DNA of 64,000 nt from a virus. The first letter of the stretch is position 1. Every line of letters begins with the position of its first letter. The stretch lies in IMG/VR virus record IMGVR_UViG_3300012931_000759, positions 276,393-340,392 of that record. One strand, given 5' to 3'. The notes under the pieces are model-generated. The model was not told the DNA's origin and did no database searches. It worked only from the letters and a program-made list of their open reading frames with translations. Both the position numbers and the translations under genes were made by a program. Below are positions 43,250 to 51,603 of the stretch, piece by piece.

Positions 43250-43708
43250 GTGTCTTTTTACGTCAAGAACAAGAAAGGTGATTTTGTTCCCGTAAAGGTT
43301 GAGCAGGTCCTGTCAAAAGATTGGGCTGGCAAGTTGATCATGGTCCGGATCGGCAGCGACGAGCACCCAGCGGATGAGCAGGAGCTGATCGATGTGAATG
43401 ACAGCCTCGACACGGCCACCGTGATCGAAATGCTGCCGGATACCAGCTTCCTCATCACTTCATTCGCCATTCAGTTCGACGTCGTCGGCAGTCTGGAGGA
43501 GCTGAGAAAACAGTACGTGGCCGTGCGGGTTACTGGTGATGACGATCTGTCCAAACTTGGGGGTCTCCAAAAGCACGCTAGGGAGAAACTGAAGGGAAAG
43601 GCCAAGAAAGTCGCCGTACTTCCGACGCCCTTGACCGTGGATGACTATCATGAAGTGATGAAAATCAAAGAACGATGCGATTTGCGCAGATCGCGCCGGG
43701 GGAGATGA
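43250..43708 (+). CDS. Hypothetical protein (152 aa)
   Basis: The product starts with GTG after AGGAGAAAG. Residues 1-70 are strand-rich (YVKNKKGDFVPVKVEQVL, GKLIMVRIGSDEHPADEQEL) and may form a small barrel; VTGDDDLSKLG and a Lys-rich helix (KHAREKLKGKAKKVAVLP) follow, and the tail is Arg-rich. No family is recognised. An 85-base gap to the PhoH gene contains a ribosome site and no clear promoter. Confidence 0.65.
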   Translation: MSFYVKNKKGDFVPVKVEQVLSKDWAGKLIMVRIGSDEHPADEQELIDVNDSLDTATVIEMLPDTSFLITSFAIQFDVVGSLEELRKQYVAVRVTGDDDLSKLGGLQKHAREKLKGKAKKVAVLPTPLTVDDYHEVMKIKERCDLRRSRRGR

Positions 43709-43793
43709 TCGGCAAAACCTACCAATATCGAAGCATTACATTGAAAGCAACCGCACCAGCGCTCGGCATCGGCCGAAGGAGGGTTTCGCCACC

Positions 43794-45080
43794 TTGACGA
43801 AACGATTCCTGATAGACACCAATGTTATTCTACATGACCCGAAAAGTATTGAAGTTTTCGCAGACAATGAAGTAATCATCCCCATTCCGGTGTTGGATGA
43901 ACTCGACCAGATCAAGGTCCGCCCTGATGAAAAGGGGCGGAATGCCCGGTCGGTCATCCGTCGTCTGGACGAGCTGCGCTCCCTCGGCTCCTTGAATGCC
44001 GGAGTGCGGCTCCCGTCCGGTTCCCTTATTCGCGTGGAGTTAAACCACCGCGCGCTTCCGCAGCCCCTCATCGACAGTGTTGACAACCGCCTGATTGGTA
44101 CAGCTCTAGGCCTGATACAAGAGAAGCCCGACGTGCCCCTTATCGTGGTGACCAAGGATATCAACCTGCGGGTAAAATGCGACGCTCTCGGCATCATTGC
44201 CCAGGACTATGAGCGCGACAAACTCGCCAAGATGCCGGATGCCCTTTACACCGGGTTCCGGACCCTCGATGTCCCCTCGTCTATCATCGACGAGCTGTAT
44301 GTCAAGAAAGTTGTGAATATCGAACTGCCCGACGCGCACATCAACGAGTTTGTGCTTCTACAGTCCGTTGACCGCGAGAAACACAGCGGCATTGGGCGCG
44401 TGGTCGTCCCCAACTGCCTGGTTCTCGTCACGCCGCCCAACGAGGCGTGGGGCATTAAGCCCCGCAACCTTGAGCAGAAGCTGGCGCTCTCGCTTCTCAT
44501 GGATCCCGAGATAAAGCTGGTAACCCTCGTGGGCCGCGCGGGATCAGGAAAGACCCTCATGGCTGTCGCTGCTGCGCTCCACCAGACCGTGGAGCGGAAG
44601 CTATTCCAGCGGGCGCTGCTGTCCCGACCAGTTCAGCCGCTTGGACGCGATATTGGATTCCTGCCCGGTACGGTCGAGGAAAAGCTCGCCCCCTGGCTGG
44701 CCGCCCTAAACGACAGCCTCGAACTCCTGTTTGCCAAGGATATGGAGATGCTGGAAATATACAAGCGACAGGGTATCCTACAGGTTGAGCCTCTCACATA
44801 CATCAGGGGACGCAGCATCCCCAACTCCTTTATGATCGTGGATGAAGCCCAGAATCTCACCCTCCATGAACTCAAGACTATCGTTACCCGCATCGGTGAG
44901 GGAAGCAAAATCATCCTGACGGGGGACCTTGAACAAATCGATAATCCTTTCGTGGACTTCGCCAGCAACGGACTCACCAACGCCATCGAGCGTCTCAAGG
45001 ACAAGGCCATCACAGGTCATGTCACTCTCCGCAAGTGTGAACGTTCCGAACTCGCCGAACTCGCCGCCGAAGTGCTCTGA
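43794..45080 (+). CDS. phoH: PhoH-family ATPase with N-terminal PIN domain
   Basis: The 428-residue protein begins FLIDTNVILHDPKSIEVF, the acidic PIN ribonuclease site, and has VVTKDINLRVKCDALGI, the second PIN acidic block. The PhoH ATPase has LVGRAGSGKTLMAVAAALHQ near residue 246 and FMIVDEAQNLTLHELKTIVTRIG near 345. PIN-PhoH proteins (as in PhoH2) act as RNA helicase/RNase pairs, and PhoH is common in phages. The start is TTG at 43794 with AAGGAGG about 10 bases upstream. It is the last gene before the structural block; motif B follows. Confidence 0.9.
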   Translation: MTKRFLIDTNVILHDPKSIEVFADNEVIIPIPVLDELDQIKVRPDEKGRNARSVIRRLDELRSLGSLNAGVRLPSGSLIRVELNHRALPQPLIDSVDNRLIGTALGLIQEKPDVPLIVVTKDINLRVKCDALGIIAQDYERDKLAKMPDALYTGFRTLDVPSSIIDELYVKKVVNIELPDAHINEFVLLQSVDREKHSGIGRVVVPNCLVLVTPPNEAWGIKPRNLEQKLALSLLMDPEIKLVTLVGRAGSGKTLMAVAAALHQTVERKLFQRALLSRPVQPLGRDIGFLPGTVEEKLAPWLAALNDSLELLFAKDMEMLEIYKRQGILQVEPLTYIRGRSIPNSFMIVDEAQNLTLHELKTIVTRIGEGSKIILTGDLEQIDNPFVDFASNGLTNAIERLKDKAITGHVTLRKCERSELAELAAEVL

Positions 45081-45095
45081 TTTCATTCTGATATA

Positions 45096-45110
45096 TCAAT
45101 AATCTCACAT
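45096..45110 (+). promoter_or_regulatory. Conserved promoter-like motif, copy B
   Basis: TCAATA (45096-45101) with CAT at 45108-45110, the same 12-base step as copies A and C. It lies between phoH and the first virion gene and is followed by a long hairpin (45117-45153). The upstream half (CAAAAATCT) is not kept here. Confidence 0.4.
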
Positions 45111-45116
45111 TTGTAT

Positions 45117-45153
45117 GGGTTGTGCGGAAGTCTTCTAGGCCTCCGCGTAACCC
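45117..45153 (+). other. Large hairpin leader before the first virion gene
   Basis: GGGTTGTGCGGA (45117-45128) pairs with TCCGCGTAACCC (45142-45153), twelve pairs including two G-U wobbles, around a 13-base loop. No U-tract follows, so it is not a clean terminator. It lies between motif B and the ribosome site of 45188, where it could be a leader hairpin or processing site. Confidence 0.5.
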
Positions 45154-45187
45154 GTCGCCATATGGCACGATTGGAATCGGAGACGCG

Positions 45188-46456
45188 ATGGCTACCCCCC
45201 CTTTCCTACGGAATGCGTATCCAGCCGATCTTGCAGCAGGCGTGGACACGTCCACATTGGTTTCTGCCGATGTGCTAGACGTAGACCAGGATCTTGTTCC
45301 CTCGAGCATCCTCGTTTACATCGATGGCGCGTTGGCATATGATGGTGCCTCCGGATTTGTCGCGCCGTTTTCCGGGACGGTATCCACAACAACCGTGGAT
45401 GGGTACGATGGCTACCATCTCTCTGTGGCCCGGTCAGTATCCTATTCCAATTCTTCGTGGATCATGGTGCGCGTGGTTGCCAGGGACACGGATGATCTTG
45501 TCCTGGATGAAATCTGGCAATTCTACACAGTTACGGTTCTTGCGGCCTTGCGACAAGGTCCGTACGAGATCTCGTTGGATGCGGAGTTCAGCGGTCCGAT
45601 GATGTTGTCGACCCTACAGGACGCATCGTACTTCTCCCTTGACAGGGCTTATGTACGGGCCTTGGATCCCTTGCCGCCCGGTAGCGCCGCACCCATGGGC
45701 GTGCGGCTTTGGGTGGAGGGTTTTCGTGGCGAACAGCCTTTTACGCTCACCATATCTCCTCTGGTTCGGGATGTTGCGGGCAATGTTCTTCCACCAAGTG
45801 GTCGCGTAGCCACCATTCTTCCGTTTCAGTCCTCGGCTTTCCTCTCCAACACGGATGGGTTTGTGCGTTCTTGGCACGAAAGCCGCCTTATCCTGAAGGA
45901 CGGCCTCCGGGCCTATCTTGCCGACACCCGTGGGATGGATGTGTTCGATATCGAGCACGGCCTCGGCAGGTCGGTGAAGTGGGCGCAGATATTGGACTCG
46001 TACGGGACAAGGGCGGCCTGTATCCTCGGGACGGCCAACTATGCTTTCGAAGATATGGAGCCCCCCTTCCTGGCCAACCGTTCTCCTACTCCAGGGGCCA
46101 CGGGCGTTCCACTAGGGACGAACATTCTGCTTTCAGTGGCCGATCTTGTGACGGCGGTCGAGGTGACGGCTGTGGCTGTCTATGTGAACGGACGGTTGGC
46201 ATTCGGTGGTGCGAGTGACGGTGGATGGGCGAACGGCTACGGCGGGCAGGTTTCAGTCGGCCACCAGATCATCGACATTCGGCTGTATCCTCCTGCGGGA
46301 GGGATTGTGGTTGGCACAAATACAGTGTCGGTCCTGGCCGCCGACCTTGTTGGGAATCTGCTGGATACCAGTTATACATTCACAGTGGGCGCCCCTCCGC
46401 CGACGGCTGGTGGATTCGGCACTGGCGGCTTTGGCACTGCGCCGTTCGGTGAGTAG
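45188..46456 (+). CDS. Virion-associated protein with Big-type Ig repeats (paralog of the 54505 C-terminal half)
   Basis: The 422-residue protein starts at ATG 45188, with GGAG 6 bases upstream; a GTG start at 45122 would include the hairpin. It begins PPFLRNAYPADLAAGVDTST and has a DGYDGYH element, IDAEFSG-like and WVEGFRGEQPFTLTISPLV blocks, and NTDGFVRSWHESRLILKDG. These segments repeat, often near-identically, in residues 250-650 of the protein at 54505. The last 110 residues (PTPGATGVPLGTNILLSV...) look like a Big_5/SbsA Ig domain. It is inferred to be a tail or baseplate component because of its repeats and place. Confidence 0.7.
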   Translation: MATPPFLRNAYPADLAAGVDTSTLVSADVLDVDQDLVPSSILVYIDGALAYDGASGFVAPFSGTVSTTTVDGYDGYHLSVARSVSYSNSSWIMVRVVARDTDDLVLDEIWQFYTVTVLAALRQGPYEISLDAEFSGPMMLSTLQDASYFSLDRAYVRALDPLPPGSAAPMGVRLWVEGFRGEQPFTLTISPLVRDVAGNVLPPSGRVATILPFQSSAFLSNTDGFVRSWHESRLILKDGLRAYLADTRGMDVFDIEHGLGRSVKWAQILDSYGTRAACILGTANYAFEDMEPPFLANRSPTPGATGVPLGTNILLSVADLVTAVEVTAVAVYVNGRLAFGGASDGGWANGYGGQVSVGHQIIDIRLYPPAGGIVVGTNTVSVLAADLVGNLLDTSYTFTVGAPPPTAGGFGTGGFGTAPFGE

Positions 46457-46460
46457 GTAG

Positions 46461-46485
46461 CAAAAATCTGTCAATAATTCCGCAT
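46461..46485 (+). promoter_or_regulatory. Conserved promoter-like motif, copy C
   Basis: CAAAAATCT, one base, TCAATA (46471-46476) and CAT at 46483-46485; agreement with copy A is 20 of 25 positions. Downstream GATATAC about 17 bases after TCAATA could be a -10. It sits 4 bases after a stop and 57 bases before the next start. Confidence 0.5.
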
Positions 46486-46502
46486 CAGATGGGGATATAC
46501 GG

Positions 46503-46519
46503 TTCCGGATCGACCGGAA
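46503..46519 (+). other. Perfect hairpin before 46542 gene
   Basis: TTCCGG-ATCGA-CCGGAA is a perfect 6-base stem between motif C and the AGGAGG ribosome site. It parallels the leader hairpin after motif B, so motif plus hairpin may be a repeated leader design. Confidence 0.4.
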
Positions 46520-46541
46520 ACGATTCCGTCAGGAGGCATAG

Positions 46542-48734
46542 ATGAGGGATAAGGGTTCCATGGGATTGACCCAAAGTTTCCGCCTGATCCGGTTCAAGGA
46601 CGTAGAGGGACTAGATGCGGAGGATCTTCTGGAGTATACTCCGGACGGCATTCAAGTCCGTTCAGAGATGCTCGGAAAAGTGGTCGAGGATGCTGTCCAT
46701 CGTAACAAATGGACCAGGCGGGGGCTGACCAGGATCCTTTATGAGTGTTTCAAAGGCCACAGCGGTAGTACCAGTCTATATCCGGCCGAGGTGACGTACG
46801 GGCAGCAGAATAACTGCTTCGCCGCGCTTTTTGTGGCGGCAGACGACGCTGGCACGGCGGCTAGCCGCTCCATATCTGGAAACGCCTTGGACACGATCAC
46901 GAAATCCAGCAACCAGATTTACCTAGTCAATGGAAATTTTACGGGTGCCGATGTAGGCAAACTGATCCAGATCACTGGTGGCACCCGGGAAGGCAATAAG
47001 GGTTTTCGGCTCATCACCCAGGTGCTGGGCGCAACCACTGTTGTGGTTACGGGATACGGCTCCTCCGGAGGTTTTGCCTCCAACGCCACGGAGAATTTTG
47101 GTGGCGTCGCCCTGTGGACCATTGTTCGTCCGGCGGATGCGCGTGTTGAATGGAATGAGTCGGACGGTCAGTTCAATACCAAGATTCCGCAGGGAAACGC
47201 TTCCGGCGCGGCTCTTTCTGAACGTGGAAGTAGGGCTTGTCTTATTTCTGATACGGCCGCAAGTACCTTTAGGCGAATGTCGATCGGATATGTTACAACT
47301 AATCCTTTCCGTGAAATTGAGTATGTTTTCTATGCCTTGGGTTCTTCTATCAGTAGGAACGTCACAGGCTCGCCCCTTGATAGTATTTTTGCTCAAACCA
47401 ATACAATTACATTGACCAATGCGAATTTTTCGCCGAGCGATGTTGGTAAGATTTTAAAAATTTCTGGCGCATCAAACTCTATAAATAATGGGCAGAGGCG
47501 TATTACTGTCTATGTAGATAATACACATGTTAAGACAGATGGACAGTATGCTATAGATGCCTATGAGAATTTTATGAGCGCGCAAGCGCAAGATGGTTTG
47601 TATTCTGCCTCGGCAGAAACCGGATATAAGGGTCTTGATTATTTGCCACTAAAGACCATAGGTCTTTCCGAGGGCATAGCCTGTGGATCAAGTGAGACCT
47701 CGAATCGCACTGGAATTCACTCTGTGCTCGGAATACAGCCAACATTACAAGGTGTGTGTGACCGCATCTATGTTCATGAGGGTACAGGCCTCCATAAATA
47801 TACTGGAGCTGAGACTCTTGGAACATTTGGTGATGGATACGTTCAGGACTCTTCTGTAGGTAATTTCACTGGTGATAAAATCTGTGATGGCTATGTACAG
47901 GGTGAAGGTTTAGATGGTTATGTAAACCTTGGAAGTAGGTGGATGTCTACGGCCGGTAGTAACCATATAATTGGACGTGTTTGGTCAACTACGACTGCGA
48001 AAAAACTCACAGGTATCCGCATAATTTTTCCGCTAGGTGAGAATAAGAATAATTGTCCGGATAGTTTCTTTATTCAGTATTTAGATGCCTCAACGGTTGG
48101 AGATATTCCTGGTAATTTACAGCCAGCAAATAATAGTTGCTGGACTACTATAGGAAGTCTTTATAGTAACCAGGGTGACACCATATTTTCCAATAGAGAG
48201 TATGGTGTAGAGTATACGTTTACCATTCCTGGCGGGGCCGATGCATATGGCATTAGATTATATAATCTGAATGCCTATTCCAATACTGCGGCTGTAGAAG
48301 TTGCGGAATTATATGCTTTTACAGCCGTACCTACTATTTTGATGACAGCGGATACGACGGACCAACTGCGCCTTGCGATTAAGGCTTCACCGTTGTCTGC
48401 TGATTTTCGGAACTTCTATCTTGGGTCATTATCTACAACTAGTGTCGCAACTTTGGTGAACACATTAAATGCACAACTTCGCGGCTATCAGATTGAGGCT
48501 GTGCGGTCCAATTTTGGATATTTATGGATTCGCGGTACTGTACAAGGCAATAATAGCTATTTGACATTAGATTCCATAGATAATGGATCTTCTGCAAACA
48601 CATTATTAGGTATGCCAGTATCAACTATCCGTCGGGCCAAGCAGGGTGCGACGCAGGTTATCATGAAATTGCCTTGTGACGCATTAGCTATCATCTACAG
48701 ATTTGCTATTTCGGGCGATTTACCCATGCCCTGA
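46542..48734 (+). CDS. Large virion (tail-type) structural protein
   Basis: The 730-residue protein starts at ATG 46542 after AGGAGG. Two repeats share LDxI...N.I.L.N.NF...DVGK..I.G....N.G.R.IT..V (near residues 110-175 and 268-330), a module common in phage tail and receptor-binding proteins. It has three DGY tripeptides (GDGYVQ, CDGYVQ, LDGYVN). The N-terminal 100 residues (TRRGLTRILYECFKGHSGS) are different and may attach it to the particle. The middle is clearly AT-richer than the glycan and replication blocks. The fold is inferred as beta-rich. Confidence 0.7.
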   Translation: MRDKGSMGLTQSFRLIRFKDVEGLDAEDLLEYTPDGIQVRSEMLGKVVEDAVHRNKWTRRGLTRILYECFKGHSGSTSLYPAEVTYGQQNNCFAALFVAADDAGTAASRSISGNALDTITKSSNQIYLVNGNFTGADVGKLIQITGGTREGNKGFRLITQVLGATTVVVTGYGSSGGFASNATENFGGVALWTIVRPADARVEWNESDGQFNTKIPQGNASGAALSERGSRACLISDTAASTFRRMSIGYVTTNPFREIEYVFYALGSSISRNVTGSPLDSIFAQTNTITLTNANFSPSDVGKILKISGASNSINNGQRRITVYVDNTHVKTDGQYAIDAYENFMSAQAQDGLYSASAETGYKGLDYLPLKTIGLSEGIACGSSETSNRTGIHSVLGIQPTLQGVCDRIYVHEGTGLHKYTGAETLGTFGDGYVQDSSVGNFTGDKICDGYVQGEGLDGYVNLGSRWMSTAGSNHIIGRVWSTTTAKKLTGIRIIFPLGENKNNCPDSFFIQYLDASTVGDIPGNLQPANNSCWTTIGSLYSNQGDTIFSNREYGVEYTFTIPGGADAYGIRLYNLNAYSNTAAVEVAELYAFTAVPTILMTADTTDQLRLAIKASPLSADFRNFYLGSLSTTSVATLVNTLNAQLRGYQIEAVRSNFGYLWIRGTVQGNNSYLTLDSIDNGSSANTLLGMPVSTIRRAKQGATQVIMKLPCDALAIIYRFAISGDLPMP

Positions 48735-48743
48735 GGTGAAATT

Positions 48744-49409
48744 ATGATAACCGGACATTTCGACCTTGTGCTTAAAAATGCCAAGGGACTCGTAGACGAG
48801 GATTTCCATGAAGCACATCAATATGGGCGACTACCTTATATGTTGGATAGTTTAAATACAGAACTTGAAGCCCATACCGACAATCTAGTAATGGACGGTG
48901 TTGTGCTATATCTGGGATATAATTTATTCCAGGTAACTGATACTGCAGGATCACAAATAAGTGTTTTGGCTACTAGTACTTCAGCATGGTTTAGTTGTAT
49001 TTGTTTGCTGACAACTGATAGTGAGCCGAATTACACATCTGAATGGAATAGAACCTCATTTACTTTTCAGACTCCAAGTAATGTTCCGGAATCAGCTAAC
49101 ACCTCGAGTGGCGGTAAGCGTTTTAAAGAAGATGCCTCAGAGGTACCGGATGTAAGGTCGGATCAAGGCGGCAGGGAGGCGATTTTTTACCGTGACCGGT
49201 GGTTATACCTTCCATCGCAGGGAATATCATCCAACATCCGAAGTATACAGGCACATATGGCAAACAATCAGGATGGTGGCAATAACTATTATTTTGGACG
49301 TTCTGCTAGGATTCGCATTAAAGATGCCGGCGGAAATCCTATCATCATCAGTAAGACTTCAAGCCAAGTATTGCTTGTTGAGTATCGACTGTCGTTTGTA
49401 AGTATCTGA
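48744..49409 (+). CDS. Hypothetical virion-associated protein (221 aa)
   Basis: The protein starts at ATG 48744 after GAGGTG. It has strand-rich segments (LYLGYNLFQVTD, SVLATSTSAWFSCICLL), a polar loop region (PESANTSSGGKRF), and ends LVEYRLSFVSI. It may be a small tail, fiber-tip or collar protein. No family is recognised; context between virion proteins is the main argument. Confidence 0.6.
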   Translation: MITGHFDLVLKNAKGLVDEDFHEAHQYGRLPYMLDSLNTELEAHTDNLVMDGVVLYLGYNLFQVTDTAGSQISVLATSTSAWFSCICLLTTDSEPNYTSEWNRTSFTFQTPSNVPESANTSSGGKRFKEDASEVPDVRSDQGGREAIFYRDRWLYLPSQGISSNIRSIQAHMANNQDGGNNYYFGRSARIRIKDAGGNPIIISKTSSQVLLVEYRLSFVSI

Positions 49410-49454
49410 TCACGTAGATTTGTACGGAATCGTTTTGACGCGAAGGTACCCTAG

Positions 49455-51596
49455 ATGACAAGTCGCATTTCGATTTTTGTGAATGATTTCAATGACGATA
49501 TACAGGATCTTCCGGTTATGTCGGGGAATGGAGTTGTGTCTGAAACCGGTGGGGCGTTGGTTGTATCTTCGGATGGCAACCATAACATGAACTGGAATTC
49601 ATCAGGGCGCAACGGAAAATTACCTTATGTAACTGTCCCAATTATCTCAGAATTTACCAAGGTTTATTATGAGTTTACGGTAAAATCATGGACGACGACC
49701 AATCCAACTTATAGCCATTTTGTGGCAGCCTTGTTTCAGAGTGATGCCATTCTTTGGATTCTTGGATCCTCGGATGGTCTGAATTTTTGGGTGATGAAAA
49801 ATTGGGGAACCGCAAGCGCAAGTATTGCGACCACATTACCCCGAAAATTTCGTTTTGTGTGGGATAGATCTAATCCAATCTCGAGTACGTTGACTGTTCA
49901 ATACCAAGTTAGTGCCGACCCTTACATCTGGGCGGATATCGTCTCCAACCAGGCCATAAGTATGACGCCGATCGGGCTCGGTTTTGGTATCAAGAATACG
50001 AATACGTTTCCTGACTGTACAGTTCAATATGAGAATACCGAGATTTATGCCGAGAATGATCAATTCTCACTCTTGGATCAATGCGGTATTGAGGACTCTG
50101 TAGGAACTGGTACCGAAATTATTGGTACTGGCATTTTGTCGGTCGATAAACTACGCAATATTGACAATACTAATAGTGTTGAAGATGAGGGTTTTGCTCG
50201 TCTCGGCTTTGTACCAGCATACTGCCCATCAACCAATGATTTAGAGGGTCATCCATTTTTTTTGGATACGTTTGGTGCACCACGTCTACGAAGTGCCTTT
50301 TTATACGATGCGACACATGATCCTTGGAACAATCCATTTATTTACAATTTAGATGGCTATGGACGCGACGGTCACCATTATATTGGTGGTATACAACAAG
50401 TTACGATGGCTCCATGGGCCACGGAGGTCGTAAGTGCTGATCGCAGTTCGAGGTCTGACTTTCCCGTTCGCTCGCTTATTGTCATTTCTCAGAACGAACT
50501 AGTGATATTCGATCTGGACAATTGGCCGACATCAATTATGATGTGGATGCGTTTTAGGCTGGGCGACGCCTCCAATCAGTATCTGGTCAACAGGATCGTC
50601 GATTCGCTGCGTGCGGTCAGGATGCTCAATGGAACCCTGATGGTTGGATCCCAGGATAATGGTACAGAAAGGGGCGGGCTCTTCTGCGTGGATTTTAAGC
50701 GAACCGGAACGGACTTTTTTCTTCTTGTCCGTTCTGATGGATGGTGGAATGGAACCCTCGGGCGTAACATTACGCACCGCAACCAGACAGGTAACTGGGT
50801 CAGCCAAGGTACAGGCTTCAAGCTGGATAGCGAATACGTCCATTACATCGGTGCTGCCATCGACAACAGTCTGGCTAATCGCGAAAGGACGTGGGTAGTC
50901 GCTGGCTCAGAGGGTCTTATCAGGATTGTAGAAATCCTGGCTAATCAGCCGCAGTTTGACTACAAACCGGTTGGTACTTTGACTGGGCCTCTCAACGATC
51001 TCATCACAGGTTTGAAGTGTTCATTCTTCGACAGTGCCGGTTGGCTATGGCTTGGATGGGGATCCTATGTGTTTCGCGCGATAGCCGATTTCCGGGGAGG
51101 CGTAATAGTGATGGGCGACAATCTCGGCGGCTCCCCGGAGGGACGGCACCGTTATGTTCAACTCCTCCACCCATCGGAATTAGTTGTAGTCAAGTCTTTA
51201 ACGCAAGTTAACGAGAGCATTTACGCGGCCACAAATGTAGGTGTGTACAGAATCAACAGGTTTACCATGGAGGCCTATCTCTGCTATACGATTTCCGGAG
51301 GTTTAGGGGGTGGAATGCTGAATCGGCCACCTGCCGGTGAGTTGCTCGGCGGAGAAGCTAAATACACAGAATGGGCTAAGGGCTTTGTGGTCAACCATTC
51401 TGGAAAACCCATCGGATATCTTGCAGTGGCCTCGGCGCAGACTACATTCTCCTCATCCTTACCTACGCATGGTAGCGGTGCTGTGACCCTAATCCGAACA
51501 TATGACGATAGTGTGATAGACCGGCGGATACACACCGGGGTATCCTCTGGATTGACCGAAGACGGTGCCTGGTTCTTTATGCCTTTTGGCACATAA
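49455..51596 (+). CDS. Virion protein with lectin-like N-terminus and propeller-like repeats
   Basis: The 713-residue protein shares its first 190 residues with the next gene: IFVNDFNDDIQDLPVMSGNG, VSETGGALVV, RNGKLPYVTVP, FTVKSWTTTN, RKFRFVWD, YENTEIYAEN. This domain looks like a concanavalin-type beta-sandwich. After residue 330, SLIVISQNELVIFDLDNW, TWVVAGSEGLIRIVEIL and INESIYAATNVGVYRIN-like segments suggest a propeller. A DGY occurs once (NLDGYGRDG). A glycan-binding or cell-contact role is inferred. Confidence 0.7.
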   Translation: MTSRISIFVNDFNDDIQDLPVMSGNGVVSETGGALVVSSDGNHNMNWNSSGRNGKLPYVTVPIISEFTKVYYEFTVKSWTTTNPTYSHFVAALFQSDAILWILGSSDGLNFWVMKNWGTASASIATTLPRKFRFVWDRSNPISSTLTVQYQVSADPYIWADIVSNQAISMTPIGLGFGIKNTNTFPDCTVQYENTEIYAENDQFSLLDQCGIEDSVGTGTEIIGTGILSVDKLRNIDNTNSVEDEGFARLGFVPAYCPSTNDLEGHPFFLDTFGAPRLRSAFLYDATHDPWNNPFIYNLDGYGRDGHHYIGGIQQVTMAPWATEVVSADRSSRSDFPVRSLIVISQNELVIFDLDNWPTSIMMWMRFRLGDASNQYLVNRIVDSLRAVRMLNGTLMVGSQDNGTERGGLFCVDFKRTGTDFFLLVRSDGWWNGTLGRNITHRNQTGNWVSQGTGFKLDSEYVHYIGAAIDNSLANRERTWVVAGSEGLIRIVEILANQPQFDYKPVGTLTGPLNDLITGLKCSFFDSAGWLWLGWGSYVFRAIADFRGGVIVMGDNLGGSPEGRHRYVQLLHPSELVVVKSLTQVNESIYAATNVGVYRINRFTMEAYLCYTISGGLGGGMLNRPPAGELLGGEAKYTEWAKGFVVNHSGKPIGYLAVASAQTTFSSSLPTHGSGAVTLIRTYDDSVIDRRIHTGVSSGLTEDGAWFFMPFGT

Positions 51597-51603
51597 GGCA
51601 ACA

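Noticed and set aside
49410-49454. A possible fourth copy of the promoter-like motif before 49455
   Set aside because: It has TTTGTACGG resembling copy B but lacks TCAATA and the CAT spacing.
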